From assembly GCF_019458805.1 (NCBI RefSeq), contig NZ_JAIBOA010000004.1:248001-312000 (forward strand): DNA of 64,000 nt, given 5' to 3'. The DNA is from Actinomadura parmotrematis. GTDB taxonomy: Bacteria; Actinomycetota; Actinomycetes; Streptosporangiales; Streptosporangiaceae. The notes beneath the pieces were generated by a model. That model saw only the letters and a list, made by a program, of their open reading frames with translations. It did no database searches and was not told the DNA's origin. Made by a program: the position numbers and the translations under genes. The first letter of the stretch is position 1, and the number at the start of each line of letters is the position of its first letter. This document shows, piece by piece, positions 36,212 to 44,241 of the stretch.

Positions 36212-37462
36212 ATGTCCTCCCCTGCCCTTCTGCCCGCCGACGCCTCCGGACCCGATCCGCGACTCGCCCTCGCCGACGACCTCCTGACCCTGCTCCGCAC
36301 CACCACCACCGAGACGCGCCCCGACGAGCAGCTCGAAGCGCTCACCCTGGCCGTGGCGGCCGACCTGCCCGTGCTGCTGTGGGGCGAGCCCGGCATCGGC
36401 AAGACCGCCGCCCTGACGCAGCTCGCCGCCTCCCTCGACCTGCCGCTGACGACCGTCATCGCCAGCGTCCACGAGCCGACGGACTTCTCCGGGCTGCCCG
36501 TCCTCGGCGACGATCCGGCGACGCGGGGCGTGCCCATGGCGCCGCCGCAGTGGGCCGTGGACCTCGTCCGCGCCGGGCGGGGGCTGCTCTTCCTGGACGA
36601 GCTGTCCACCGCCACCCCCGCCGTCCAGGCCGCGCTGCTCAGGGTCGTCCTGGAGCGGAAGGTCGGCGCGCTGCGGCTGCCGCCGGCGGTACGGATCGTG
36701 GCCGCCGCCAACCCGCGCGCCTCGGCGGCGGACGGCTGGGAGCTGAGCCCGCCGCTGGCCAACCGCTTCGTGCACCTGTACTGGGTCCACGATCAGGACA
36801 CGGTGGTGCGCGGGCTGGGCGGGGTCTGGCCCCGTGCGGAGCTGCCCCGGCTGGCGCCGGAGCGGCTGCCGGACGCGGTGGCGTACGCGCGGCGGGCGGT
36901 CTGCGGCTTTCTACGGGCGCGGTCGGCGCTGATCCACCGGCTGCCGAGCGCCGAGGCGCGGCGCGGCGGCGCCTGGCCGTCGCCCCGGAGCTGGGAGGCC
37001 GCGCTGGCGCTGCTGGCCTTCGGCACGGCGGCGTCGGTGTCCCGGGAGGTGCTGGCGCTGCTGATCCGGGGCGCGGTGGGGGACGGGCCGGGACTCGAAC
37101 TCCTCGCCCACCTGGACCGGATGGACCTCCCGGACCCGGAGGCGCTGCTCGCCGACCCCGCGTCCGCCGAGCTGCCGGAGCGGGGGGACCTGCGCCAGGC
37201 GGCCCTGGAGGCGGTGGTGGCCGCCGTGGGCGCGCGGCCGCGGCGGGAGCGCTGGGAGGCGGGCTGGCGGGTGCTGGTCCGGGCGCTGGAGACCGGTCCC
37301 GCCGACCTGGTGGTCGCCCCGGCGGCGGTCCTGGCCTCGCTGCGGCGGGACGACTGGGAGGTGCCGGAGTCGGTGGAGCGGCTGGCCGGAGTGGTCGCCC
37401 TCGCCCGGCGGGCGGACCGCTCGGTCCTGCGCGCCGCCGAGTCGGCGGGGGCGGGCCGATGA
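36212..37462 (+). CDS. MoxR-like AAA+ ATPase
   Basis: A 416-aa AAA+ protein of the MoxR/dynein-related type. Walker A is LLWGEPGIGKTAAL (about residues 50-63), Walker B GLLFLDELSTATPAVQAALLR (about 130-150), sensor 1 VRIVAAANPRAS, and arginine-finger region LSPPLANRFVHLYW. A helical lid domain follows from about 240. MoxR ATPases act as chaperones that remodel VWA-containing partners. The start is ATG 36212 with AGGTGA upstream (ATG 36206 is also in frame). Its stop overlaps the next ATG (ATGA), matching coupled translation with the VWA protein. Confidence 0.9.
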   Translation: MSSPALLPADASGPDPRLALADDLLTLLRTTTTETRPDEQLEALTLAVAADLPVLLWGEPGIGKTAALTQLAASLDLPLTTVIASVHEPTDFSGLPVLGDDPATRGVPMAPPQWAVDLVRAGRGLLFLDELSTATPAVQAALLRVVLERKVGALRLPPAVRIVAAANPRASAADGWELSPPLANRFVHLYWVHDQDTVVRGLGGVWPRAELPRLAPERLPDAVAYARRAVCGFLRARSALIHRLPSAEARRGGAWPSPRSWEAALALLAFGTAASVSREVLALLIRGAVGDGPGLELLAHLDRMDLPDPEALLADPASAELPERGDLRQAALEAVVAAVGARPRRERWEAGWRVLVRALETGPADLVVAPAAVLASLRRDDWEVPESVERLAGVVALARRADRSVLRAAESAGAGR

Positions 37463-38760
37463 CGCGCCCGGCGCCCCGTCCCGCCCCGCCCCGCCGGGCG
37501 CGGCCCGCCGCCCCGGCCCGCCCGCCCCACGGGCCACCGGCCCTTCCCCTGGACCTGGAGAAACTGCTGGCGGCCCGGCTGCACGCCGTCAAGGTCCGCC
37601 CCTATCTGGCGAGCGCGCTCTTCGCGCTGCACGTCGTGGCGGACCGGTCGGTGCCGACGATGGCGGTGGACGCGCACTGGCGCTGCTACGTCTCGCCCGG
37701 CTTCGTCGCGCGGACCCCGGTGGAGGACCTGGCGGGCGTCTGGGTGCACGAGGTCTCCCACCTGCTGCGCGACCATCACGGGCGGGGGGAGCGGTACGCG
37801 CGGGAGCGGGGCGAGGACGGGCCGGGCGACCGGCTGCGGCGGAACATCGCCGCCGACTTCGAGATCAACGACGACATCTACGGCGACGGCCTTCCCCGGC
37901 CCGCCGGCGCGGTCCTGCCGTCGATGCTGGGGCTGCCCGACGGGATGCTCATGGAGGAGTACCTGCGGACGTCCTCCCTGTCCAGGCTCACCTCCGACCT
38001 GGCCTGGCTGGACTGCGGCAGCGGCGCCGACGGGCGGGCCCGCCCGTGGGAGCTCGGACCCGAAGGGGCGCACGGCCTCAGCAGGCGGCAGCGGGACGCG
38101 GTGCGCTTCCGCGTCGCCGAGGGGATCAAGGGCCGGCCGGGCGACGCGCCGGCGGGCTGGCGCCGCTGGGCGGACGAGGCGTTCCATGCCCCGCAGCCGT
38201 GGCGGCAGCTGCTGGGGACGGCGGTCCGCTCGGCGGCGACCGGCCCCGGGACGGGCGAGGACCACAGCCACCGGCGCCCGTCCCGGCGCTCGGCCGCCGT
38301 CCCCGGCGTGCTCCTGCCGAGCCTGCGCCGCCGGCCGCCCCGGGTCTGCGTGGTGATCGACACCTCCGGCTCGGTCAGCGACGCCGAGCTGGGCGCCGCG
38401 CTGCTGGAGGTGGCGGCGATCGCTCGGGCGGTCGGCGGGCGGCGCGACCTGGTGTCGGTGATCTCCTGCGACGCGGCGGCCGGGGTCGCCGCCCCGCTCT
38501 GCCGGGCCGAGCACCTCGAACTGGTCGGCGGCGGCGGGACGGACCTGCGCGCGGGTTTCGCCCGCGCGCTCCGCTCCCGCCCCCGCCCGGACGTGATCGT
38601 CGCCCTGACGGACGGCCAGACGCCCTGGCCCGCCGAGCCGCCCCCCTGCCGCACCGTCGTCGGCCTCTTCCCCCGCCCGGCGCGCCCGGCGGACGAGGAG
38701 GACCCCGACTACACCCCGGACGCCCCACCGCCCTGGGCCCGCGTCGTCATGATCGGCTGA
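37459..38760 (+). CDS. VWA-like metallopeptidase-domain protein (DUF2201 type)
   Basis: A 433-aa partner of the ATPase. After a Pro/Arg-rich leader, an N-terminal metallopeptidase-like domain (about 30-270) carries the HExxH zinc motif in VWVHEVSHLLRDHHGRGERY and later NIAADFEINDD. The C-terminal VWA domain (about 290-433) has the MIDAS motif VVIDTSGSVSDAELG, the GGGGTDLRAGF segment and IVALTDGQTPWP. The domain pair resembles DUF2201/VWA-like proteins encoded next to MoxR ATPases. It probably forms a ternary complex with the two upstream proteins. Whether it is proteolytically active is not known. Confidence 0.88.
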   Translation: MTRPAPRPAPPRRARPAAPARPPHGPPALPLDLEKLLAARLHAVKVRPYLASALFALHVVADRSVPTMAVDAHWRCYVSPGFVARTPVEDLAGVWVHEVSHLLRDHHGRGERYARERGEDGPGDRLRRNIAADFEINDDIYGDGLPRPAGAVLPSMLGLPDGMLMEEYLRTSSLSRLTSDLAWLDCGSGADGRARPWELGPEGAHGLSRRQRDAVRFRVAEGIKGRPGDAPAGWRRWADEAFHAPQPWRQLLGTAVRSAATGPGTGEDHSHRRPSRRSAAVPGVLLPSLRRRPPRVCVVIDTSGSVSDAELGAALLEVAAIARAVGGRRDLVSVISCDAAAGVAAPLCRAEHLELVGGGGTDLRAGFARALRSRPRPDVIVALTDGQTPWPAEPPPCRTVVGLFPRPARPADEEDPDYTPDAPPPWARVVMIG

Positions 38761-38955
38761 CGGGACGAAGGGTGGACAGGCCGAAGGCCGCGGCCAGACC
38801 CCAGAGCACGACGCCGCACTCGTTGCCGAGCACGGTCGCCGTCCCGGTCGCCCGGCCGTCCAGCACCGACCGGCGCAGGATCACCGCCGTGCTGGCCCCG
38901 GCACCATCGCGATCAGGAACGCCGCGCCGGTGAACGCCACGATCGAGGAGAGCAT
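38747..38955 (-). pseudogene. LysE/RhtB-family exporter remnant, frameshifted
   Basis: The minus strand starts as a LysE-family transporter (MLSSIVAFTGAAFLIAMVPGP) from ATG 38955. One base is missing right after the conserved PGP motif, putting it out of frame. In the shifted frame the family sequence continues: AVILRRSVLDGRATGTATVL, then GNECGVVLWGLAAAFGLSTL. It then runs into a stop at 38747, inside the 3' end of the VWA gene. Only about 70 of roughly 200 codons remain, so the gene is both frameshifted and truncated. Confidence 0.75.
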
Positions 38956-38980
38956 CCCTCCCCTGCGGCGCCCCGCCCGG

Positions 38981-40609
38981 TCAGCCGATCTTCGGGACGG
39001 CGCGTTCGATGAGGGGGGCCAGGTCCAAGCCGGCCGGGAGGGTGCCGTAGGCCGCGCCCCAGTCACCGGCGAGGCGCGTGGCGCAGAAGGCGTCGGCGAC
39101 GGCCGGGTGGCCGTGCCGGACGAGCAGCGAGCCCTGGAGCACCAGGGCCATCCGCTCGACGATGCGGCGGGCGCGGACCTCGATGGTGGCGACGTCGGTG
39201 AGGGAGTCCTTGACCTCGGCGAGAGCGGCGTCCAGGCGGGCGTCGGCGCCGGCGGCGAGAGCGGCCTCGGCGAAGAACGCCTCCATCGTCTGCGGCTCCT
39301 TGGCCATCGCCCGCAGCACGTCGAGCGCCGCCACGTTCCCCGAGCCCTCCCAGATGGAGTTGAGGGGGGACTCGCGGAAGAGGCGGGGCATGCCCGACTC
39401 CTCGACGTAGCCGTTGCCGCCGAGGCATTCGAGGGCCTCGGCGGTGTGGCCCGGCCAGCGCTTGCAGACCCAGTACTTGGTGACGGCGAGGCCGAGGCGC
39501 TTGACGGATGTCTCGCTCTCGTCGCCGCGGACGGAGCGGTCGGTGGCGCCGGCGAGGCGCAGCATGACGGTGGTGGCGGCCTCGGACTCGACGGCGAGGT
39601 CGGCGAGGACGTTGCGCATCAGCGGCTGGTCGATCAGGTACCTCCCGAACGCCTTGCGGTGCGCGGCGTGGTGGGCGGCGACGGTGAGGCCCTGGCGCAT
39701 GCCGGCGGCGGCGCCGATGACGCAGTCCAGGCGGGTCATGTTGACCATCTCGATGATGGTGCGGACGCCGCGGCCCTCGTCGCCGACGCGCCAGGCGACG
39801 GCGCTCTCGTACTCCACCTCGGAGGAGGCGTTGGACCTGTTGCCGAGCTTGTCCTTCAGCCGCATGAGCCGCAGCGGGTTCAGCGTGCCGTCGGGCAGGA
39901 CGCGCGGGACGAGGAAGCAGGTGAGGCCGCCCGGCGCCTGCGCCAGGGTGAGGAACACGTCGCACATGGGCGCGCTGGTGAACCACTTGTGCCCGACGAG
40001 GCGGTAGGTGCCGTCGGCGGCCGGGGCCGCCTCGGTGGTGTTGGCGCGGACGTCGGAGCCGCCCTGCTTCTCGGTCATCGACATGCCCGCCAGCAGCGCG
40101 TTCTTGGTGAGCGGCGCGCGCAGGCCGAAGTCGTACTCGGTGCGGGTGAGCAGCGGCTCGTACTGCGCGGCCAGCTCGGGGGACTGGCGGAGGGCGGGGA
40201 CGGCGGCGTAGGTCATCGAGATCGGGCAGCCGTGCCCGGCGTCGACCCGCCAGGAGTAGAACTTGGCGGCGCGCGCGACGTGCGCGCCCTCGCGGGCGTC
40301 GGCCCAGGGCGCGCCGTGCAGGCCGCGGGTGACGGCGACGTCCATCAGCTCGTGCCAGGCCGGGTGGAACTCGACCTCGTCGACGCGGTGCCCGTAGCGG
40401 TCGTGGGTGCGCAGCACCGGCGGGTGCTCGTTGGCGAGGCGGCCCCACTCCTGCGCGCGCTCGGTGCCCGCGAGGACGCCGAGCTCGCGCACCTCGGGCA
40501 CCGCCCAGCCGGCGCCCTCGCGGGCCAGGCCGTCGAGGAGCGCGGCGTCGTCGGCGAGGTCGTGGCCGGCCAGCGGGGGGACCTGGTTCAGGACGTCGTG
40601 GGTCGTCAC
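38981..40609 (-). CDS. aidB: AidB-type acyl-CoA dehydrogenase
   Basis: A 542-aa flavoprotein, matching the length of E. coli AidB. The N-terminus is THDVLNQVPPLAGHDLADDA. Flavin and substrate blocks include AGMSMTEKQGGSDVRANTT, RLVGHKWFTSAPMCDVFLTL, GVRTIIEMVNMTRLDCVIGAA and LECLGGNGYVEESGMPRLFR, then PLNSIWEGSGN. AidB is part of the adaptive response to alkylation and can bind DNA; isovaleryl-CoA dehydrogenase activity has been reported for it. The start is GTG 40609 overlapping the TetR stop (GTGA), so it is co-expressed with its own regulator rather than with ada. Confidence 0.9.
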   Translation of the reverse strand: MTTHDVLNQVPPLAGHDLADDAALLDGLAREGAGWAVPEVRELGVLAGTERAQEWGRLANEHPPVLRTHDRYGHRVDEVEFHPAWHELMDVAVTRGLHGAPWADAREGAHVARAAKFYSWRVDAGHGCPISMTYAAVPALRQSPELAAQYEPLLTRTEYDFGLRAPLTKNALLAGMSMTEKQGGSDVRANTTEAAPAADGTYRLVGHKWFTSAPMCDVFLTLAQAPGGLTCFLVPRVLPDGTLNPLRLMRLKDKLGNRSNASSEVEYESAVAWRVGDEGRGVRTIIEMVNMTRLDCVIGAAAGMRQGLTVAAHHAAHRKAFGRYLIDQPLMRNVLADLAVESEAATTVMLRLAGATDRSVRGDESETSVKRLGLAVTKYWVCKRWPGHTAEALECLGGNGYVEESGMPRLFRESPLNSIWEGSGNVAALDVLRAMAKEPQTMEAFFAEAALAAGADARLDAALAEVKDSLTDVATIEVRARRIVERMALVLQGSLLVRHGHPAVADAFCATRLAGDWGAAYGTLPAGLDLAPLIERAVPKIG

Positions 40610-41205
40610 GGGTGCACTCCAAGGGCGCGTTGGGCGAACGAGATGAGGTCGGGAACGGTCGAGGGGCCGGTCCGCCCCTCCTGGAGGGGGACGACGAGGG
40701 CCTCGCCGATGGCGCCGACGAGCGCGGCCGCGCTGAGCGGCGGGTCCTGCGGCGGCAGCTCGCCGGACGCGACGCCGGCGGCGACGAACCGGGCGAACAC
40801 CTCGGCGTAGGCGCGGCGGAACACCAGCCGCTCGGCCTCGACGGCCGGGTCGACCGGCTCGGCGAGCAGCGCGTAGGCCAGGCGCGGGGAGCGCAGGGCG
40901 CGGCCGGCGAAGGTCCGCACGGTCGCCGCGACGCGCTCGGCGGCGGAGGCCTCCAGGGACGCGGCGCGCGCGACGGCGTCCACCTCGCGCCGGGAGGCGG
41001 TGCGGAACACCTCGGCCATGAGGTCGGCCTTGGCGGGGAAGTGCCGGTAGACGCTGCCGGTCGCCATGCCGGCGCGCTCGGCGACGGCGGTGACCGAGCA
41101 GCCGCGGTAGCCGTGCTCGGCGACGAGCGCGAGCGCGGCGGCGAGCACGCGCTCGCGGGAGGCGGACAGCCGCGCCTCGACATCGGGCGTCCTGCGGTAG
41201 GCCAT
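40606..41205 (-). CDS. TetR-family regulator of the aidB operon
   Basis: A 199-aa TetR protein. The N-terminal HTH is at about 13-60 (RVLAAALALVAEHGYRGCSV, TAVAERAGMATGSVYRHFPA). The C-terminal ligand domain includes FRTASRREVDAVARAA, LLAEPVDPAVEAERLVFRR and LPPQDPPLSAAALVGAIGEAL. The latter resembles TetR regulators of acyl-CoA metabolism. It is translationally coupled to aidB. An inverted repeat (41206-41235) abuts its start codon, so autorepression is likely. The start is ATG 41205. Confidence 0.9.
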   Translation of the reverse strand: MAYRRTPDVEARLSASRERVLAAALALVAEHGYRGCSVTAVAERAGMATGSVYRHFPAKADLMAEVFRTASRREVDAVARAASLEASAAERVAATVRTFAGRALRSPRLAYALLAEPVDPAVEAERLVFRRAYAEVFARFVAAGVASGELPPQDPPLSAAALVGAIGEALVVPLQEGRTGPSTVPDLISFAQRALGVHP

Positions 41206-41235
41206 ACAAGGATTGAACCTCAATTCATTCCTTGT
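41206..41235. promoter_or_regulatory. Inverted-repeat operator of the TetR/aidB operon
   Basis: Arms ACAAGGATTGAA (41206-41217) and TTCATTCCTTGT (41224-41235) pair with one mismatch around a 6-bp centre. The site lies immediately upstream of the TetR start and in the divergent region with the DUF1707 gene. It is unusually AT-rich for this DNA. Confidence 0.65.
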
Positions 41236-41347
41236 CGGCAACCCCCGCGCGGCACGTCCGGGAGGAGGGCATCCTCCTGATTGCGGAGGGGGGATCTCGT
41301 CCGCGGGGCGGATTGCCGCCGCGACGGGCGGGCATACCTTCGGAATC

Positions 41348-42031
41348 ATGAGCCAGCCCACCCCGCAGCCCGGCCGGCCGGTCCCGGCCCGCCCGCCCGA
41401 GCGGACCGCCGCCGCACCGGCGCGGCCGGTCGACCCGGGCGCGCTGCGCGCCTCCGACGCCGAGCGCGAGACGGTCGTCGAGCGCCTGCGCGTCGCCTCG
41501 GTCGAGGGCCGGCTCACCTTCGAGGAGCTGACCGACCGCACCGCCGCCGCCTACCGCGCGGTCACCCGCGCCGACCTGGAGGAGCTGACCGGCGACCTGC
41601 CCGGCGTCGGCGCCCCCGTCGCCGACCCGGCGCCGCTCCAGGTGCGCCGCCGCTTCACCGCCGTCATGGGCGACTGCAAGGAGCGCCTGTCGGGCCGCAT
41701 CGAGGGCGAGCTGGAGGCGCTGTCGGTGATGGGCGACGTCGTGCTCGACCTGCGCGGCGCGCAGGTGCCCTCGGGCGAGGTCACCGTCATCGCCACCGCG
41801 GTGATGGGCGACGTGAAGATCATCGTGCCGGACGGGGTGGCGGTCGAGCTGTCCGGCCACGCCTTCCTCGGCGACCGCCGGGTCCTCGCCCGCGAGGCCG
41901 AGCCCGGCCGGCGCACCCCGGTCGTGCGGGTCCGCGCGAACGCCGTGATGGGCGACGTCAAGATCGTCGACGACGAGCACCACGCCCCGATCCGCCGCGC
42001 CGTCGCCGAATGGTGGGAGGGCCGCCGCTAG
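41348..42031 (+). CDS. DUF1707 / LiaF-like protein
   Basis: A 227-aa protein. After a Pro-rich N-terminus, a DUF1707 (SHOCT-like) domain at about 35-90 reads LRASDAERETVVERLRVASV, then GRLTFEELTDRTAAAY. The C-terminal half is a LiaF-like (cell-wall-active antibiotic response) beta-helix made of repeated VMGD turns: FTAVMGDCKERL, SVMGDVVLDLRGA, TAVMGDVKIIVPDG and NAVMGDVKIVDDE. No membrane helices are seen, so it is probably cytoplasmic. The family is common in actinomycetes, and a role in envelope-stress sensing is only suggested by the LiaF part. The start is ATG 41348. Confidence 0.88.
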   Translation: MSQPTPQPGRPVPARPPERTAAAPARPVDPGALRASDAERETVVERLRVASVEGRLTFEELTDRTAAAYRAVTRADLEELTGDLPGVGAPVADPAPLQVRRRFTAVMGDCKERLSGRIEGELEALSVMGDVVLDLRGAQVPSGEVTVIATAVMGDVKIIVPDGVAVELSGHAFLGDRRVLAREAEPGRRTPVVRVRANAVMGDVKIVDDEHHAPIRRAVAEWWEGRR

Positions 42032-42038
42032 CCCGGAC

Positions 42039-42080
42039 GTGCCGAGGGCCCCGCCGCAGGCGCGGCGGGGCCCTCGGCAC
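42039..42080. terminator. Bidirectional terminator hairpin
   Basis: A perfect 19-bp stem (GTGCCGAGGGCCCCGCCGC and its complement) with an AGGC loop. It fills the 53-bp gap between the convergent DUF1707 gene and the 86-aa membrane protein gene. Confidence 0.92.
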
Positions 42081-42084
42081 CGTG

Positions 42085-42345
42085 CTAGGCGTTCTTCATG
42101 TTGGCCGCGCCGCGCGCGCCGAGGAAGGCGGTGTAGGCGGCGAGACCGGCGAGGCCGAGCTTGCGGGTGGGAGTCAGCGCGAGCGCGACGCCGAGGGCGA
42201 GCTCGGTGGCGCCGTTGCGCTTGATCCAGGCGCCGGTGTCCTCGGGGAACGCCAGCTTGGAGACCGGCTCGAACACCTGAGGCGCGGCGAAGTGGGCGGC
42301 GCCGGTCGCGGCCAGGGCGATCCCGGTCACGCGGAGAAGGCTCAT
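42085..42345 (-). CDS. Small DoxX-like membrane protein
   Basis: An 86-aa hydrophobic protein with about three short helices: LLRVTGIALAATGAAHFAAP at the N-terminus, a middle GATELALGVALAL segment, and LAGLAAYTAFLGARGAANM at the C-terminus. The pattern and the AHF motif resemble DoxX/SURF4-like proteins. ATG 42345 overlaps the stop of the flavin monooxygenase gene (ATGA), so the two are coupled. Function is unknown. Confidence 0.78.
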   Translation of the reverse strand: MSLLRVTGIALAATGAAHFAAPQVFEPVSKLAFPEDTGAWIKRNGATELALGVALALTPTRKLGLAGLAAYTAFLGARGAANMKNA

Positions 42346-43856
42346 GATGAGGGCTGTCCTTTCGCAGGGGTGAACTCGTAGTCGTCCAGATCGAAGGTCC
42401 GGCTGCGGCGCCAAACGTACAGCCCCGACTGCGGCCGCACGTAGGGGGCGTCACCGTGCCGATCGAAGTAATAACTGCGCGACGACGCGCAGCTCGGCTG
42501 GGCGAGGATGGTGCCCTTCATCCGCCGCCGCATGTCGGCGGTGAAGGCGTCGTGCGGGCCCTGCCGCACGGCCGCCCGCGTCGCGCGCCGCCGCCGCGCC
42601 TCGGTGATGCAGCGCACGGTGTGGGTGGCGCCCGCCTCCAGGATGGAGAACCAGGAGGCGCCGGTGACGCTGTAGGGGCCGTTCATCAGCCAGAAGTTCG
42701 GCGCCTGCGGCACGGCGAGGCCCTCGTAGTTCTGGTAGCGGTGCTCGTCCCAGAACGCGCCGAGCTCGACGCCGCCGAGGCCGGTCACCGGGAACGGCGG
42801 CATCGCGCCGATCTCCAGCGTGCGGAAGCCGGTGGCGAGGACGAGGACGTCGGCGGGCCGCTCCACGCCGTCGCGGTCCACGATCCCGCCCGGGGTGATC
42901 CGCTCGATGCCGGCGGTGACGAGCTCGACGTCGTCGCGCAGGAAGGTGGGGTAGTAGCGGTTGGAGAACGAGGGCCGCTTGCAGCCGAAGGCGTAGCGCG
43001 GGGACAGCGCGCGCCGGAGGCGCCGGTCGGGGACCTGGCGGCGCAGGTGCGCGCGGCAGACCGCCTCGACGGCCCGCACCAGGAACGGCGCCCTGCGGTA
43101 GTGCACGATGCCCAGCACCATGATCGCCTCGGAGGCGGCGGCGGTGGCGAGCCGCACCAGCCGCCCGACCGGCGGGGCGGCCCGCAGCAGCGCCCGCACC
43201 GGCGCCGGGATCGCGAAGTCGACCTTGGGGAACACCCAGATCGGGGTGCGCTGGTAGACGTCCAGGTGCGCGGCCCGGCCGGCGATCTCGGGGATGACCT
43301 GGAGCCCGGACGCGCCGGTGCCGACGACCGCGACGCGCCGCCCCGCCAGGTCGAGGCCGTGGTCCCAGCGGGCGGTGTGCACGACGGCGCCGGCGAAATC
43401 GGCGAGGCCGGGGATGTCGGGGTCCTTCGGCTGGTCGAGCGGCCCGACCGCCGACACCAGGAACCGCGCGGTGATCTCGCCGGCCGGGGTGCGGACGCGC
43501 CACACATCGGCGGCCGCGTCGAAGGCGGCGGCCTCGACGCGGGTGTTCAGCCGCAGGTGCGGGCGCAGCCGGTACTTGTCGGCGCAGTGCTCGGCGTAGG
43601 CGCGGACCTCGGCGCCCGGCGCGAACGCGCGCGTCCAGCCGGGGTTCGGCTCGAAGGAGTAGCAGTAGGTCGCCGACGGGACGTCCACCGCGACGCCGGG
43701 GTAGGTGTTGTGCCGCCAGACGCCGCCGACGCCGGGCGCGGCGTCCACGATGGCGAAGTCGCGCACCCCGGCGCGCAGCAGGTGGATCCCGACGCAGAGC
43801 CCGGAGAACCCGGCCCCGACGACCAGCACCTCGTGATCGGGCGTCATCGCGCGCAC
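42342..43856 (-). CDS. Flavin-dependent (Baeyer-Villiger-type) monooxygenase
   Basis: A 504-aa FAD/NADPH monooxygenase. The first Rossmann motif is VLVVGAGFSGLCVGIHLLRAG. The Baeyer-Villiger fingerprint region FAGAVVHTARWDHGLDLAGR (FxGxxxHxxxW) is at about 150-170, and the second Rossmann is RVAVVGTGASGLQVIPEIAG. Later blocks include PRYAFGCKRPSFSNRYYPTF. It would insert oxygen into ketones or hydroxylate hydrophobic substrates; the substrate is unknown. The start is GTG 43856 with GGAGG upstream (ATG 43847 is also possible). It is co-translated with the small DoxX-like protein. Confidence 0.9.
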   Translation of the reverse strand: MRAMTPDHEVLVVGAGFSGLCVGIHLLRAGVRDFAIVDAAPGVGGVWRHNTYPGVAVDVPSATYCYSFEPNPGWTRAFAPGAEVRAYAEHCADKYRLRPHLRLNTRVEAAAFDAAADVWRVRTPAGEITARFLVSAVGPLDQPKDPDIPGLADFAGAVVHTARWDHGLDLAGRRVAVVGTGASGLQVIPEIAGRAAHLDVYQRTPIWVFPKVDFAIPAPVRALLRAAPPVGRLVRLATAAASEAIMVLGIVHYRRAPFLVRAVEAVCRAHLRRQVPDRRLRRALSPRYAFGCKRPSFSNRYYPTFLRDDVELVTAGIERITPGGIVDRDGVERPADVLVLATGFRTLEIGAMPPFPVTGLGGVELGAFWDEHRYQNYEGLAVPQAPNFWLMNGPYSVTGASWFSILEAGATHTVRCITEARRRRATRAAVRQGPHDAFTADMRRRMKGTILAQPSCASSRSYYFDRHGDAPYVRPQSGLYVWRRSRTFDLDDYEFTPAKGQPSS

Positions 43857-43943
43857 GTCCCCCTCCGGCCGCCTTCCGGAGCACGAAGCTAGGGGATGTT
43901 GTACTGATCGTCAATACGGGCCGGGCCGGGCGGGACCGGCAGG

Positions 43944-44186
43944 TCAGACGCCGCCGGTGTCGGCGTAGCCGGACTGGTCGGTGCGCTCGGCCTCCTCGAC
44001 GCCCGCCTCGTCGGGCGGCAGCGCGTCCGGCGCGTCGCCGCGGACGCCCGGGACGCCCGTCCCGCTCCGCCCGGCCGCCCCGCCGGGCTCGGTGCGGCCC
44101 CGCGCGTCGGCGCCCTCGTTGACGGGGGCGAAGAACTCGTCGTCGGTCTGCTCGGGCTCGTGCCCGCTATCGTTGCTCTCGGTCAT
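43944..44186 (-). CDS. Small acidic hypothetical protein
   Basis: An 80-aa, highly acidic, Gly/Pro-rich protein (MTESNDSGHEPEQTDDEFF, then many D/E residues). It is probably disordered, with no cysteines, helices or known domain. The start is ATG 44186, divergent from the exported protein at 44242. Similar small acidic proteins are common in actinomycetes, but no function is known. Support is from its composition and start position only. Confidence 0.55.
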   Translation of the reverse strand: MTESNDSGHEPEQTDDEFFAPVNEGADARGRTEPGGAAGRSGTGVPGVRGDAPDALPPDEAGVEEAERTDQSGYADTGGV

Positions 44187-44241
44187 GGCGGGGCCCCTAC
44201 CCCGCTCGGGAGAGAACGATCGTGGACGGGGAAACGGCGCG

